Assembly: GCF_027744825.2 (NCBI RefSeq)
Contig: NC_071343.1
Location: 9,570,866-9,634,865, forward strand
DNA from: Synchiropus splendidus
Taxonomy: Eukaryota; Chordata; Actinopteri; Syngnathiformes; Callionymidae
Reading direction: 5' to 3'
Length of the DNA: 64,000 bases
Shown: positions 25,346 through 38,639 of the stretch, in pieces
Layout of the letters: every line of letters begins with the position of its first letter
Numbering within the stretch: position 1 is the first letter of the stretch
Program-made: the position numbers and the translations under genes
The notes under the pieces: generated by a model
What the model was told of the DNA's origin: nothing
Seen by the model: only the letters and a program-made list of their open reading frames with translations
The model's database searches: none

Positions 25346-25871
25346 TTGCTTCTTTTTCCCACCAAAAATGTTCAGTCCTCTTTGTGATGATCTCATCTCA
25401 ACCTAGAAAGCTGGAAGGGAGGACAAGCCTTTTTAGGGGCAAATTTTGAATCCAACAAACAAACTTTGGACTGAAAACATGGTGTTGCATGGATGTGGTG
25501 TTTCCTGTCGGTCTCCAGATGTCTGTTGCGTTGTTGCTATGCACAAATTGTGTGCGTCACCACTCAGTTTTGTCAGTTTTCCAAAGCTTCTACCCTCCTG
25601 TCATTTTGTTCCTTTTTTTTCTTCAGCTTCTTGACAAGGTTGACTTGACTTTTATGAAATGGATATTGACTTTAAAACATCTAAAGTCACCAGATGTGCT
25701 AGTGTACACTGTCAGACCGCCATGATTTATTATAGATTGTCAACATGGAGAAGCCAAGTGTAGGTGATGCTTACCACAATTGAACTGAACTGTACTGTAT
25801 TCAAAGCACGTGTCCACATCTAATTCAAACACTGAGAGAATATTTCACTCCGAGAACCAGTTTAAAATTGG

Positions 25872-26044
25872 CAATGGGCTGGTGAGGCTTCATGCAACAG
25901 TGTTCCTCATGAGCTCTGAATGTGCCGCTCTCTGTTTAAAAATGATGTGAGGTTTAAAGTTATTCTAAGCCAAAGATTTCAGAACAGTGAGTGCCATCTA
26001 GTGGAGTCTGAAAACCCTTGTTTCATGAAGCCTCATAAGCCCAA
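25872..26044. mobile_element. MITE family A copy
   Basis: The left arm is CAATGGGCTGGTGAGGCTTC then ATGCAACAGTGTTCCTCATG. The right arm is GTGAGTGCCATCTAGTGGAG then TTGTTTCATGAAGCCTCATA. The inner left block (AATGTGCCGCTCTC) is diverged. Non-coding. Confidence 0.75.
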
Positions 26045-29000
26045 ACACAATGAAACAAAATTGTTACACAGCGTTTTAAAAAAATCAAAATGCATCAAAC
26101 ATTCAGTACTGTAGCCATCGTAACTTCACATAGATCCTCGGTCACCACAGCTTTTTCTGTATTTGCTCATCGGATAGCAGCACTTCTAATGGTGCAGGTG
26201 AATCTTTAACTGGAACAGGCAATTCACTGAGGTCTTTGGTTTTGCTGGAGTCATTGTTCATCATCATCAAGCAGCGCTAGACTCGTCTTTTGTCCAGGTG
26301 TATATCCCACTAATTGCTTTCTCCATGTACTAAACACCCTGTTTAATCTAATTTCACCCTTCAAGTGGAACGTTTATCACGATGGTCTCACGAGAGGGTC
26401 CTTGTCTGAGAGACCCCTGTGGAATTCATTAGGTTCATTCATCATTGCGAGTTCATGTTGGGGCAGTTTCTATAGCCTTCTGATTGATAAACTGCACTAC
26501 ACAGACTTGCAGCTGGAGGTTTCACACGGCCACAACACGTGTGTTGTTGTATGGTTGAGAAGAACCGTAGTTCTTAAAGAGATATTCCAGATCATCGACG
26601 GCTTGTCCTCCTAAACTGTGGTGCTCATAGGAGGACAGTCACACCAGTCATGTCTTCAAGTATCACACTCATGGACCACACTGGTTGTTCTCTTCTCCGC
26701 TTTCCACGTACATTTCTAAAGTTACGGGATTAGACTGACACTATCTCTCCAAGCGCAGAGGTGAAAGCAACTGACCTGTCATCGTATGGTGGTATTGAAC
26801 TACTTTTCTGAGGCAGAATCGTACCAGGATGCACATTTGTTCCATTTTTTCTCTGTTATATCCAACTTAATCTTTCTACCATTAAACTTATTCCTCACTG
26901 AAACACATAAATGTCACCCCCAAAAATCCTTCCAAGCTAGTCACCCATTAACTATATGAAAGTCGAACAATTATCACACAACTGCTTTCTAGAGCAAATA
27001 GATTATCGACTGAACTTTTCAACTGTGTGCACATGCCGCCAAAACAGATGAATGAATCATCATTCATGCTGGATATAGTCATAACTAAACTGCAAATGCC
27101 AAAAAAGATGAATTCATAGCCTCATCTGAAATGACATGAACTGTCCACCAAATGGGTCCTAAACTCCTATGTCCTGATACCAGCATCAGTATTTGGCTTA
27201 TTTTGCTGTACTCATGAACACAAAACTTGCTTCAGTGTTCCCTCGCTCTATTTTATTCAGACTCAGTGCCTCACAGGGGTTTTAACAGGACTGTCAGCTC
27301 TCATGTCAATGAGGGTGGTCGCAGGTGTGCATGGTCGGTACTCCTCGATGCACGGCACAGCAGCGGACCTTTGCTCCGCTTAAACCACTACGGTTCTGTT
27401 TTTTTTTTTCATGGAGCTCTGCACGCCGTTGAGGATCTTGAGACAGGAAATCAGTCTGAAAGTGCCGTGAATATGGGAAAATGTCATATTAAAACACAAT
27501 GTGAAGACGTTATTCATGGTTTACGATACGGGACAACACTCCCACGGCGTCATACAATATATTGATGTTGGGAAAGTTGCCCTTTGTGTTCTATACTGAC
27601 GAAAAAGGCAGCCTTCAGCGTTGCATGTTGATGCATTGGCCGCGCGACACGTGGAAAAAAAGGGAACGCTATGGAATGGAGCTCCATTGATTCTCATCTT
27701 AATGTGTCAATTACTATTTAAAGCCCACCGAATGACCATGTGTTTTAGTCATGGTTAATCTCTGTTACTCCGTACTGTCACTAAGGAGAAGAACCACATA
27801 AGAGGTTAGAAATAACAACTGACATCCAGTGTAATTCAGTGAAGAGAGCTAACTCGCACCCTGAAAGACACATTGGCAAGTGTTCAAATATCCATCTGCA
27901 AAAAAGTGGTGCATGGACTTCCCTGCCAGTCAAAGAGTCACTGCTGTTTCCTGCAGTACATTGCAACAAAACCGGACAAGTTGGGCATTAAGTTTCGGAT
28001 GGCTTGTGACTTGAAAACTTGAAGTACATTTGCAATGTCTTCCCATATCTTGGCTCCCGGTGGGGAGCAACTGTCTTTTTTAAATTTCTTTTTTTTTTTT
28101 TTTTTACGTGCACAACAACTGTGTTTAGCATTAAAACCACCATCCTCACCGCAGTCTAAAAGCCTACAGTGTCTTCCCTTCACCATACACCCTGCTGGGG
28201 TGTGGCAGCAATGTCCTTGTTTACAAAACAAAAGCAGCTGTTCTCAACTGAAGGCAGGTCAGTCGACCCATCTCTGGGCTCTAAAGGTAGAAATGTCAAA
28301 TGACCCCTCTCTGGGACTTCTAGTGTTAATTCACCATTCAATGGATCTGTCAACAAGCTGCATATATTTACCCCCTAAAATATATCATATATAAATGGTG
28401 AATGAACAATTTAAGATGAGATTTAACCCCAGCTTTATGTAACTACTCATCGATGAACATTGACAGTTTATAAAAGCTTTTGTGTGGTTTTAAAATATCA
28501 GGTGTTTGTCCTTCTGTGGAGGACAGAATCTCGTGGACAAAGACACTTCCCACAGAGATGAAGTCGACAATGCAGTGTACTTTTGTTGAGGCCTTGAAAT
28601 GTCCCTCCCTACTTTGACAAGCAGCTTCTACAGTAACATCAATAGACCTGGGTCAAAGCAACAATACCTGACAATGGTGCCTCATTAAGGTTGAACCCTC
28701 ATTCGATTCATCCACTAACTGTCAAGCATGGAAAAGTACGGCCTGGGCATTCGTAACCCTTTGAAAGCGACCTGGATCAATAAAGGTAATTAGAAACATC
28801 AGCTGATCGGCTGGCGGAGGCAGGTCGACTAAACACAGCGGACAGGTTGAAGTGACGGCTCTGCTTTAGACAGACAGAGGAGAAGGAACCGTTCGCGTTG
28901 AATGACTTCTGTCTCAGTGGAGTTGAAGAAAGAGCTGCATTCGACTTCGATCGTCACGCTTTCACTTAGGTTGTTCCGCATTCAATATATTACTAGTGTA

Positions 29001-31834
29001 CTTCTTTTTTCGGTCCAAAAGCAGAGCCACAGAACGATATTGAGTTAAATGACGGACCATTTCGGAACTCTTCTCATGAATGATCTCACAGAAGACTCAA
29101 AAAGCTGCGCTAAAAAATCAGGCTGCAACAGCGACAGGGGAGTCCAGTCACTGACAATGTTATGGCAGAGCACTGGCACCCGCTGTACCTTCTGCAGAGA
29201 CTGTACAGTGGGACTTGACCACTGTAAGGAGCAGCTAAAGGAGCTAAAACTGCACTGAAAATAAACAATTCATGACACCCACTGAATGCCTGCACGTCAA
29301 TCTAGTCATCACCTAAAGTGATGTGTGTCCTTGCCAAGGTCAGATGCTCCTCATTTAAGGGCTTAAAATAAATGTCATGTAAATTGAGAGTATTTAAAAT
29401 GTGATTTCAAAAGCATATTGCTTTATTCTATACACAAGTTTAAGTGAAGAAATGTATCTCCCCAGCTCCTTCAATGTGTTGGAGAAGAAAAAAATGTCGT
29501 GGATTGTCACTGTTCTCAAGAACACACCCCTCCACATTAGCATTTCATATAACAGACAGTTTTCATGTAGTTTCCAAAAGTCAAATATTTGAATTAAATG
29601 TCATATTCCTCAGCTGAGTAATGACTATAAAGTTCAAATGACAATGCTCTTCGTCCCAGCTCCAGCTGTCTAAAAGTCACATAACGCCTGAGGTCCCAAA
29701 CCTACACAAACCCACCTCCTTGCACCTGTATATCAGGAACCATGCCTTGGGAATATATCACTTCTCTAGACAGGTGCAACTCCCAGTCAAACTAGCTGCG
29801 ATGTGCCCCAAGGCATCACTTGCAGCAGGTTTACAGGGATTATACTTCAGATTCAGTAATTCTCCCGCAGAATGTAAATGATAGGCCTTGTGTTTCCCAC
29901 GGTGTTTGTAGATGTGATGGCCTCGGGAGTGTGCCTGAGTCACGCTGTTCTCTAGCGGCTGTCTGTGTGTCAGGTCCGGATAATTACCGAGTAGCAGCTG
30001 GACTTAATTCACTTCTGACCTGAAATTGAACAAACATGCAGGATTAAGTGCCGAAAACTCCTCTCTGTTCCAAGAAAAAAACTTAATCCGACCATGTTTG
30101 TCAGCGGTTCTCTGGCGTGGCGGCCTTTTCTGGCTCCTCTCTCGTCCTCTTAAATGCCTCCCCACCGCCCGGGTCATCATATCGCACATGCCCGTGATAA
30201 GAAATCCAATTGGGGCGGCATCTTTTTCTTTTTTTTTTTGTGGGCTTCACCCCCTGGGGATGTTCTTTATCTAGCGAGAGGACGCGGTCTTAAGTCTGTG
30301 TCATCTGGCCGTGTGGAAGTGTCAGGTCCACCCACGTGCAGATGGCAGGAATGTCAGGGAGGTGGTGAAGGGAACACAAGGTCTAGTCTCGGATGAGTTT
30401 CTCAAGCTGAGCCACTATTTTTCTTTTCCTTCCTTTCAACACTGTCATGTAACACCTTGGTTGTTTATTCCAACAAACATATTTGTTTTCCTAATTTTAA
30501 ATGACTCATTCTGTTTGTCAAATTGCAATGTGTTTTGGATTATTGTTAATAACGTTGTTTTTTTATTTCAAAAAAAGAAGTTGAGCTTTTTTGTGTTGTC
30601 GAGTTACTGCTGTTTTTTCCTTTAATAACACATTTAAAGGCAAACAATAATAATTAAATTTGACAAATACCTTTGATCTTTTCTCAAAAAGAATGGAGGT
30701 ATTTTAAGATATATTTTATTGTCTTGTTTTAAAAGCGACAATGCCACAAATTACAAATAGAATTAAATGACGTTGCATGAGTCTGTCACTCCAGCCTGGG
30801 AACATCTTGGTTCCCTCTGTAATATTTTTTTTTTTATTTTTTTTCTACAGATATTGACATATTTTGTTTGTCTCTGTCATCACAAATATAACTCTCCTTG
30901 TAGTCATGGATTTTTTTTTAGTTATTTGATCTTTTATATAAATATTCTCAACAGTCAAGGAGTTTTGGACCTTTTCTTTAGGTCTCTTGTGAAGAGAAGA
31001 GCAGTATTGTCAGTTTTTGTATACAGTACCGCTTCCTGTTCCAAAGAGTTCATTGTTTACATCAAGAGAGCCGAGTGGGACGGCAAAAGAAACCCAAAGC
31101 TGTCAGTCATACAGGAATATAAGAGAGCTCTGTTCCCAAAATAGACCCATTTTGACTGGAAATATATCTGGATGTCTGATCTTGTGCTTTTATTCGGATG
31201 AATCAGTTGTCGAGTCCGGTCGGGCTGCGGGAGGAGGCGACAGCTGCAGTCGTGGGCGAGCAGGCACATTACAAAACCTGAGCTTTAGAAATCAAACATT
31301 AACATTCGCAAATGGTGTTTTCTTTCTTCTACTAAGCACAAATGGTCTCAGGAGTTCTGCTTTTATTGCAAAGTCATTGAAACCCTCCGGTCAGGCAATA
31401 AAAAATAAGCACTCGGTGCACACACTCTATTTGGTTATTATAGTGTCCTCTATTTAGTGCTCTATCATGTGATATAAACTGACCCATTCAAGAAACTTTC
31501 CATTTTTGTCTTCTTTCAGGTCAAATAGTGGGTCATCCACAGTTACAGTAAACCTGTTTGAAAAGACTGACACCATTAAAACATGGTTGGAGAGCGAGAT
31601 CATTTCGACATAAGGGCTGCATGTTTCCAGTTAGCATCCAGCCATGAATGAAATAAGCTCCACATATCTCTGTGGGTCCTAAACGGTTGGCTGGGTGGCA
31701 CCAACACTTTCTCACTCCCTAGGCATTAAAAAGTGTCTGCTTGCCCGCAGACCTTTGCCAAAGTCATCTTTAGTCTCCATTCTCCACGGCGAAACGTCCT
31801 TCTATTGAAAGTCTAACGTCAGAATGTCAACATG

Positions 31835-31836
<2 letters not shown>
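26045..31836. other. Intronic, no gene recognised
   Basis: T runs occur at about 27399-27409 and 28087-28105. Open frames such as 27227-27565 (+) and 30311-30625 (+) have no recognisable domain. The string CACTCCAGCCTGGGAACAT near 30787 resembles a primate Alu phrase but stands alone and is chance. Confidence 0.4.

Positions 31837-31866
<30 letters not shown>
31837..31866. repeat. (AT)n microsatellite
   Basis: About 15 perfect AT units. Confidence 0.95.
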
Positions 31867-31868
<2 letters not shown>

Positions 31869-34015
31869 TGAGACCTCAGCTGTCGCCCTCCGCACCTGAA
31901 ATGAAGCAGCAGGCAGGGAATTGAACCTGGACACCGCCCACCGCCCCTGCTCACAAGATCTATTGCATAAACAGGCATTAAAAACTGTTCGTGACCGACT
32001 CGCTCGGGTGGTGATGGATCGCCGGAGTCCGACTCTATGAATGATTGCGCTGGCTCTTGACTCGCTGAGTCTATAAATTAGGAGGCGATGGCAGCTGATC
32101 TCAATGCATTTGCCTTTTTCGAGTGTAGCTCTCGTAGTGAAGCCTAGCTCAAGATCATGGGATGGATGTGTGACCAATTTGTTTTTTATATGACATGAAT
32201 TTGGATTTTTTTTTTTTTCCGCGAGAAATGAAGTTGTTTAAATTCTCAAGTGTAGCAATCTCCTCCATCCAGTTGCTGAATAGTAATGTAGTAAAGGGGC
32301 CAAAGAGATGCTTGGATGGAAGCGAAGCGGTCTAGGTGTCTCAAAAGCAACCATTTGAGTTTGATACCAGTCTCACATTAAATTGTGCTTCGCTATACGC
32401 CTTCCTAGTTTTCACAATAATATCACTATTTCATAAGTTGTATTTTTTTTCCATGTGATCTTTTGTCTGTTGACCTTATCTACCATCTTGAAAGAAACAC
32501 AGGAAGAGTTGCGATGAAGTCCATCACGTTATGGGGCTGTGTATGTCAGATGAGGGGTGACAAATGAAAAGCACATTAGGCATCTTTCACGGTCCTCCTT
32601 AACAGTCCACCTTAAAAGGCGGAGACCTGCTTGACTGAAGTTGAAGGAGAAAAACGCCCCCTAAATGGGGTTAAAATACCAGTGTTGGAGTCCCCTGCTG
32701 AAGCACTGAGGAGACCCTGATATATACTCCTTTTGATAACCTTTGCTGGCTCCGATTTTGCTTTTGTATTTTTGTAGCATGTGCACTGAGTTTGCACACA
32801 TTATAGTGGATGCAAACCTTCAAACAAATCTCCCTCTGAGTTTGAATGATTTTAGGTACCTGCAGGTTGCTGTTACCCACTGGCTCAGTTTGATAGATTT
32901 TTTTTTCTCCCACTCAGCTTGAAATGTCGCCAATTAACACTGAAGGTTCCCAATAACAAAAGGACAGATTGAATTTAAGATGTACATTTTTCCTCATTGA
33001 TTTAATTCCCTTTCAGCGCGTTGACACTGAGGGTGGCTCTCTAATTCTGCTAAGCAGCGTTGTTTAAATGCCGCAGCTAATTCCAAGCACTGAAGATAGA
33101 TGTTTTCCCCGGGAACACAAGGATGGTTAAGAGCCACACTTGACTCTGGATTATCTCCCCAATCGCTCTCTGAATAAACTCTCGGTGAGAACGAATGCGG
33201 TGGCAAAGCGACGCAGGAATCCAGAGGGAACAAAACGTCCAGTGGAGATGCAGCCGTTTGTAGACTTCTGAATGGTAGCGCTGATAACAAGCAGCGAGGC
33301 TGCGGTAAATGTCTCCTGGCAGCACGAGACATTTTGAAGCCTCCGATTCTGAATGTTGAAGGGAGGCGAGGCGGTCGATGGTATTTCGCTTCTGCTGACT
33401 TTTGTCTCGGAAAAATACAGTTTAGCACCGGGAATGCGGCGAGACAAGGATACAAAGCTCTTGTGAGTGTTGACAACAGTGGTTAAATGAGAAAGTCGGC
33501 GCTGGCTAGCCAGAGCAAATCCCAGCTGTCATCGGGGAAAGGGCACCCGATGTGACTTGTCAACAACCGCTGTTTCAGAATCTTTCAAATCAGCAGCTGG
33601 GTAGGAAAGTGGAGTGTTCTGTGGCTGTTTCATGGGGGAATTCTGTCACCTGGGAACTTGTCATTTCTATTTTCCTCCCTGAACAGATTCAGCCTGCTGA
33701 GCAGTGACACAAAGAACAAAGAATTAAGAATCCAGATGCTCCCTGGGGCCTCTTGTCCTTCACTTTGATACGTGTGACATGCATGACTAAAGCTGTTCAC
33801 CGGTGAACGACACCCGACTCAGCATGACTTTCTCTTCATAATGACATCATAGGATTGCAAACGTCCACTGAACTGTCTGTCTGGTCTGATCAGCATGATT
33901 TTACACCGAAAACTAACACAAAAAATAGTATACTGTAAAGTCAATGAATTTGATCATGATGTCTATCATAGAAAATATATATTTTTAGTCATAGCAAATC
34001 ACTTGAAAAGGTTGA
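31867..34015. other. Intronic, no gene recognised
   Basis: 33000-33480 is a unique-looking, moderately GC-rich block with long open frames on the minus strand (up to 160 codons at 32994-33476). No domain, splice context or homology is recognisable, so I do not call a gene. It may be conserved noncoding DNA. Confidence 0.35.
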
Positions 34016-34450
34016 AAGTTGTCTTTTTCTTTCGGCTTCTCCCTTCAGAAGTCGCCACAGCGGATCATCTTCCTCCATCTCACCCTGTCCTCTGATTCCT
34101 CTTCTCTCAAACCTACAAACCTCATGTCCTCCTTCACCACCTCCATAACTCTCCTCTTTGGCCTTCCTCTCCACCTTCTGCCTGGCAGTTCCAACCTCAA
34201 CATCTTCCTACCAATGTACTGGCTCTCTCTCCTCTGTACATGTCCAAACCATCTCCATCTAGCCTCTCTGACTTTGTCTCCTAAACACCTGACACGTGCT
34301 GTCCCTCTGATCTACTGCTTCCTGATCCTATCCATCCTGCTCACTCCCAGAGAGAAGCTCAGCATCTTCATCTCTGCTACCTCCAGCTCTGCCTCCTGTC
34401 TTTTCCTCAGTGCCACTGTTTCCAAACCATACAACATTCCTTTCCCTTTT
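34016..34450 (-). mobile_element. RTE-type LINE 3' end
   Basis: The minus-strand translation is nearly continuous and typical of the RTE C-terminus. It runs GMLYGLETVALRKRQEAELE, then KMLSFSLGVSRMDRIRK, WRWFGHVQRRESQYIGRKML, ELPGRRWRGRPKRR and KMIRCGD. There is at least one in-frame stop (after DRIRKQ), so it is inactive. The 3' tail AGGGAGAAGCCGAAAGAAAA closes the element near 34016. The plus-strand open frame over the same bases is its shadow. It is one of the best-preserved mobile fragments in the window and lies in inverted orientation to the copy at 37060-37260. Confidence 0.92.
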
Positions 34451-37059
34451 ATCCAAAGGTTGAAAGTAACCACTACAAAATCGAGTTGAATATTATTTTT
34501 AATTTGATTGAGAGCTCAAAGCGTGAACAGGTGAATAATTTGGCATTAGATATTGCATCTTGATTTAAACCAGTTCTGATCTGTCAATCCGCTCCTTCTG
34601 AAGTCACATGGACCTAAAACTACAGTAGATTTCATTTTATTATGTTTCTTTCATGACATTTTTTCAGATCTTATTTTTAGTCTGACAGTTTTTCTCATGG
34701 GATTTTAAAACCGTTATTTTTTTTTTTTACTCATTAGACGAGTGAGTTAGTTCCACGGAGTTCCTCAGGGCTCAGTATACTGTCCTCCTTCAGAGAACTT
34801 CACGATGTTTTTTCAACAGCGATTGATGTGTCGATATTCATACTCTCACTCCTCAGGCGTCAGATATCGTCAAATGGTCCACTTTCCATTTTGCATTTTA
34901 TTTGTACCCGTTTCAATGGGGTGAAATGTTTCTACTCCCTTGTGTCGTTCCGAAATGGACGGGTTGGAGAGATGACGTGCGGGGGAGTTGACGATCATCA
35001 GCTCATCGCTAAGTGCACATGCTATAAAAATAGAACCAAATAGAAAAACCTGAGCCGTTTGAAATCCCAAGTCAGAGTAAACTTACATCGCCGACAGCTC
35101 TTGGACTCGAAAGTCTACCTGACAATAGTTGGTGTTTAGCAGTGTTCCAACACTTCCAATGCGAAATCACTTGTGGCTTCTTTTGTCAATTGTCGACTAG
35201 ATTATGACTGATCTCGACATGAAAACACCTAAAACACCTTCATAACCGGATCCAACGGGGGGAAATCATGTGCACTACAGTGTTCAGTTTCCACTCTCTT
35301 TAGTTTCAATGGTCACTTGGCCTTAAATGGGAACCAGGAGCGGATACGAACGTGTTTTGACGTCCAATAATAGCATACTGTGGCCAGTCTGTTTGGGGGT
35401 GAACGAAGGCATAGCAACGGCTCATTGGCTACAAAGTATCGCTGGGTTAATGGTTTCATTCGAGAAACACACACATTTGTAACATAAGCACAGACTGTAT
35501 ACAGTTTTAAAACAAGGTGGCGCCGAGTTGAGGGTTGCTGCAGAGCAGGGCGAGATCTCAGACCCAAATATTATAAAAATATAGCGGCCTGTGCTTCCTC
35601 GAATTATTATATTAAGAAGAAAGCCAATTGAATATAATGTATAATGGAAGATTCACTGTGGTAGTAAATTCGTTTTTATGTGATGTGTCGATGCGGAGGT
35701 TCCAGCAACTGCTGGATTTGGTCACAGCTGTCTGGTTTATGATGAGTTTGTTTCCTCATTTTTATGTCTGCTGGCCAAGTCTTGTGGCAGCGAACCGCTC
35801 TGTTGGCAAACTGAGAGACAGATGCGTTCCCACTTGACACTTGTGTTCCTGCGATGACCTGCGCTCTCCTCCTGCTGTCTGGTCTTGTTTCCTTGGAAGA
35901 ATAGTCCATATTTAGTTGTGTGTGACCTGCTAGGACACGATTCAGGTCAAGACAGATGCGGTTCCCTCCTGGTGGATGGAAGTGGAACAGGTGCGAGAAA
36001 GCAGCTTGGCTCTTTCATCCCCCTATTCTGCGACACTGCGCTCGGAAATGATAGTTTAGTCATCTATCCCTGCGATCACATTAGTTTTGGCGACCCGTGA
36101 GTCAAGATTTGGCTTCTACATTGATTTAAACAATGCTAAAGACGATGGGCTCCACCTTCTTTTTTATAAACGTGGCTGAATTGCTTCACTATTATTGCAA
36201 CCAAATCATTTGTCATCCATCATCGTCAATTGCTTGTGTAGTTGAGCACAGCGTGGATTTCCTCTGCAATATTCCGGTAACAGGAGAAGCTGAAGAACTT
36301 TTCTCAGGTGGTTCACAACAACAGGTTCGACGTGTTCACAGCAGCTGAGGAGAGAATATCAATTCAGCCTGCTCTTTTTTCCAGGAGATTTTATCATTTT
36401 CGGTCAGGAATCCTGGAAGAAATGATTCATCACATGTCTTTTTTTTTTCCACTAACCTTTCACTGCTGTGAACACGAGTGAAGTAGAAAGGTGTTGATGA
36501 GAAAAGCTCCTTTGTGAAGTAGAAGTGAAAGTGTTGCTTTGCGTGTTAAATTATTTAAAGACGACGCCTTCTGCTTTCATTGTGGTGTGTTTAATGTCCT
36601 GCTATTACTCAAGGACTGTTTCATGACCTCAGCCTGTTGATTAGTTATTATTAATATTTTTCTTTCGTTGTTTTTATGGGGCTTCCTTTTCCCAGCACCA
36701 GTAATATTCTATGTAAGGAGCTAGTAATGTAGTCAGTAGTCAGTGCTAAAACAAGTGTCCAAGTAGTAGTGCACACATTTGTTCACTCATAATTGAGCAT
36801 TTAAAGTGTATTTATTTATTTTGTCAAATCTAAAATATTGTTAGCCAAGATGGCTTGTAGATAACATGTGTAGTGTACTGTTCATGGCTAACACATATCT
36901 ATTTATTCTCTGTTTAACTGGCAGCAGTCTACTGGACTAGTTTAAAATCTAATATCTCCATGGTGTAGCTCACAAAATATCACATAGAAATCTTCAAATA
37001 GAAAGAGATAACAAGATAAATAATAAGATTTTAAAAAATAATAATAAGATGAAAAGAGA
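34451..37059. other. Intronic, no gene recognised
   Basis: No exon or repeat recognised apart from short T runs. Open frames at 35628-35837 and 35885-36100 (+) are unassigned. Confidence 0.4.
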
Positions 37060-37260
37060 TATAGCCAGTACATTGATAGGAAGATGTTGAGGTTGAAACT
37101 GCCAGGCAGAAGGTGGAGAGGAAGGACAAAGAGGAGGTTTATGGAGGTGGAGAAGGAGGACATGAGGTTTGTAGGTTTGAGAGAAGAGGAAGCAGAGGAT
37201 GAAGATGAAGATGGTCCGCTGTGGCGACCCCTGAAGGGAGAAGCTGAAAGAGAAAGAAGA
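37060..37260 (+). mobile_element. RTE-type LINE 3' end fragment
   Basis: Plus-strand translation gives MLRLKLPGRRWRGRTKRRFM, then EVEKEDMRFVGLREEEAED and GPLWRPLKGEAERERR, the extreme C-terminus and 3' tail of the same RTE family as 34016-34450. An (ATGAAG)-type expansion replaces the usual RVRW segment. Only the last 200 bp or so are present. Confidence 0.88.
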
Positions 37261-37349
37261 GTTCAGATGTGTTCTTACAGAAAAAAAAATGTGCCAGAAA
37301 AATATGGAAAAAACCAAACACATCACTGAAATCCAATATTGATATCACA

Positions 37350-37610
37350 TGCAAGTAATATCCAACCGGTAGTAAGTCAGATTGGACTTAAGTCGAATGC
37401 CATTCAAAATAGCCGACGTGAGGGTTATAGTTGCTACTGTAGTGGTAGATGGCTGTGTGAGAGTGAGATGCTGCGATACTGTGCTGCTGTAACTGTTGTC
37501 CGTGTTGCTGGGATTCTATGTGCTGCGGTGCCAGACATTGTATTGTGTGCGGTGGTCGTAAGTACAGGGGGACGTAAGTCGAGCAGCTCCTAAGTCGGAT
37601 GTTACTTGTA
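37350..37610 (+). mobile_element. MITE family B (TA-inserting), short copy
   Basis: The termini are inverted. The left end is CAAGTAATATCCAAC and the right end is GTCGGATGTTACTTG followed by TA. Internal segments (AGTCAGATTGGACTTAAGTC, CTACTGTAGTGGTAGATGGC, GTGGTCGTAAGTACAGG) recur in reverse orientation at 40501-40670. TA next to the right tip suggests a Tc1/mariner or pogo-type transposon. CGTAAGTCG words are common in pogo/Tigger-type ends. Non-coding, 261 bp. Confidence 0.7.
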
Positions 37611-38639
37611 TTTGGTTAGATACATTTCGCAAAGTGTAATTATCTCAGAAGGTTTCTGTCAGGTGTCAAAAACTTTTGAGAGAGACTGTTGAAGCCGGCC
37701 AATTGCTGCCATACCCTCACAGAAGTTTCACCTCATTTGGCATTTTGGAGGATTATCTGTCGAACAAAGGTCCGCAGTGATGAACATACACAAGAGTCGC
37801 CAACAGTTAGCACCAGTGAGCCGAGGAGTCAGTGGAAGAATGTTATGAGTGCTTCTTACTCTGAGGCAGGAGCACAGCATGCCTCACCTCATGCCGCTGG
37901 TTGATGATTGCGCAGCACCAGAAACACGTAACTCACTCAGTAGTTGGCAAAAATAACACGATTCATTATAAACATTGGAAGCAATACTGGAGCACAGCAA
38001 CACTCTCTGCCAGCACAGTTAGTGTAGTGATCGCACCATCAGCGGCGAGGCTCTGCTGCTTGGTGCCTCACTGCATGCCATTTTTTAGGGGTTTTCTTGT
38101 TGCGTTTTCATTTCTTTATTTGTAATTCTTCAGGGTGGAGGTGGGTGACATTAAAGAAAATAACTTTTTGGTTCAAATCACTAGCTTTAATTCTTTTTTT
38201 CATGACGGCAGGTGAGGCACTGTTTCCCCTAATCAAACATCATAGATTTCATCCAAGGCATTTTTATGAAACATGCACTTTGGAGCTGTTTTAGTTTGAA
38301 ATCATTCATCGATTTTATTAGTGTACCAACAACAAACCCGACTTCATTTACAAGAAAAGGCTGGTGAGTTGGACCTCCCATTGTGGATAAAAATAAATAA
38401 TAATAATAATGATCACTCTTTGTGCAAACTACAAATGAGATCGAGTGGAAAGAACAAGGCTGTCTACTCCTCGCAGACATGGCATCCCTATTGTTTCGCT
38501 GTTAAGGTCCAATAGATTTCACAAAATTAAAAAAAATCACTTTTAAGAAAACAATTCATTTGAAGCTAGATATATAGGTTATGCTGGCATAGTTTATGAG
38601 TGAAGTTAAATAACTGCCATTAAGCGTTTCCTGAGAAGA
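37611..38639. other. Intronic, no gene recognised
   Basis: A short (AAT)n lies at about 38395-38410. Nothing else is identified. Confidence 0.4.

Noticed and set aside
29150..29220. Possible LINE 3' end (translation WHPLYLLQRLYSGT)
   Set aside because: Only a short resemblance to the LYFLRRL motif of jockey-type LINEs, with no supporting flanking sequence.
30780..30802. Alu-like phrase CACTCCAGCCTGGGAACAT
   Set aside because: No Alu or 7SL-like sequence around it, and Alu elements are primate-specific. Chance similarity.
32994..33476. 160-codon open frame (-)
   Set aside because: No homology or motif I recognise, and no splice or start context. More likely noncoding, possibly conserved regulatory DNA.
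34019..34489. 156-codon open frame (+)
   Set aside because: It is the antisense shadow of the RTE LINE C-terminal coding region on the minus strand.
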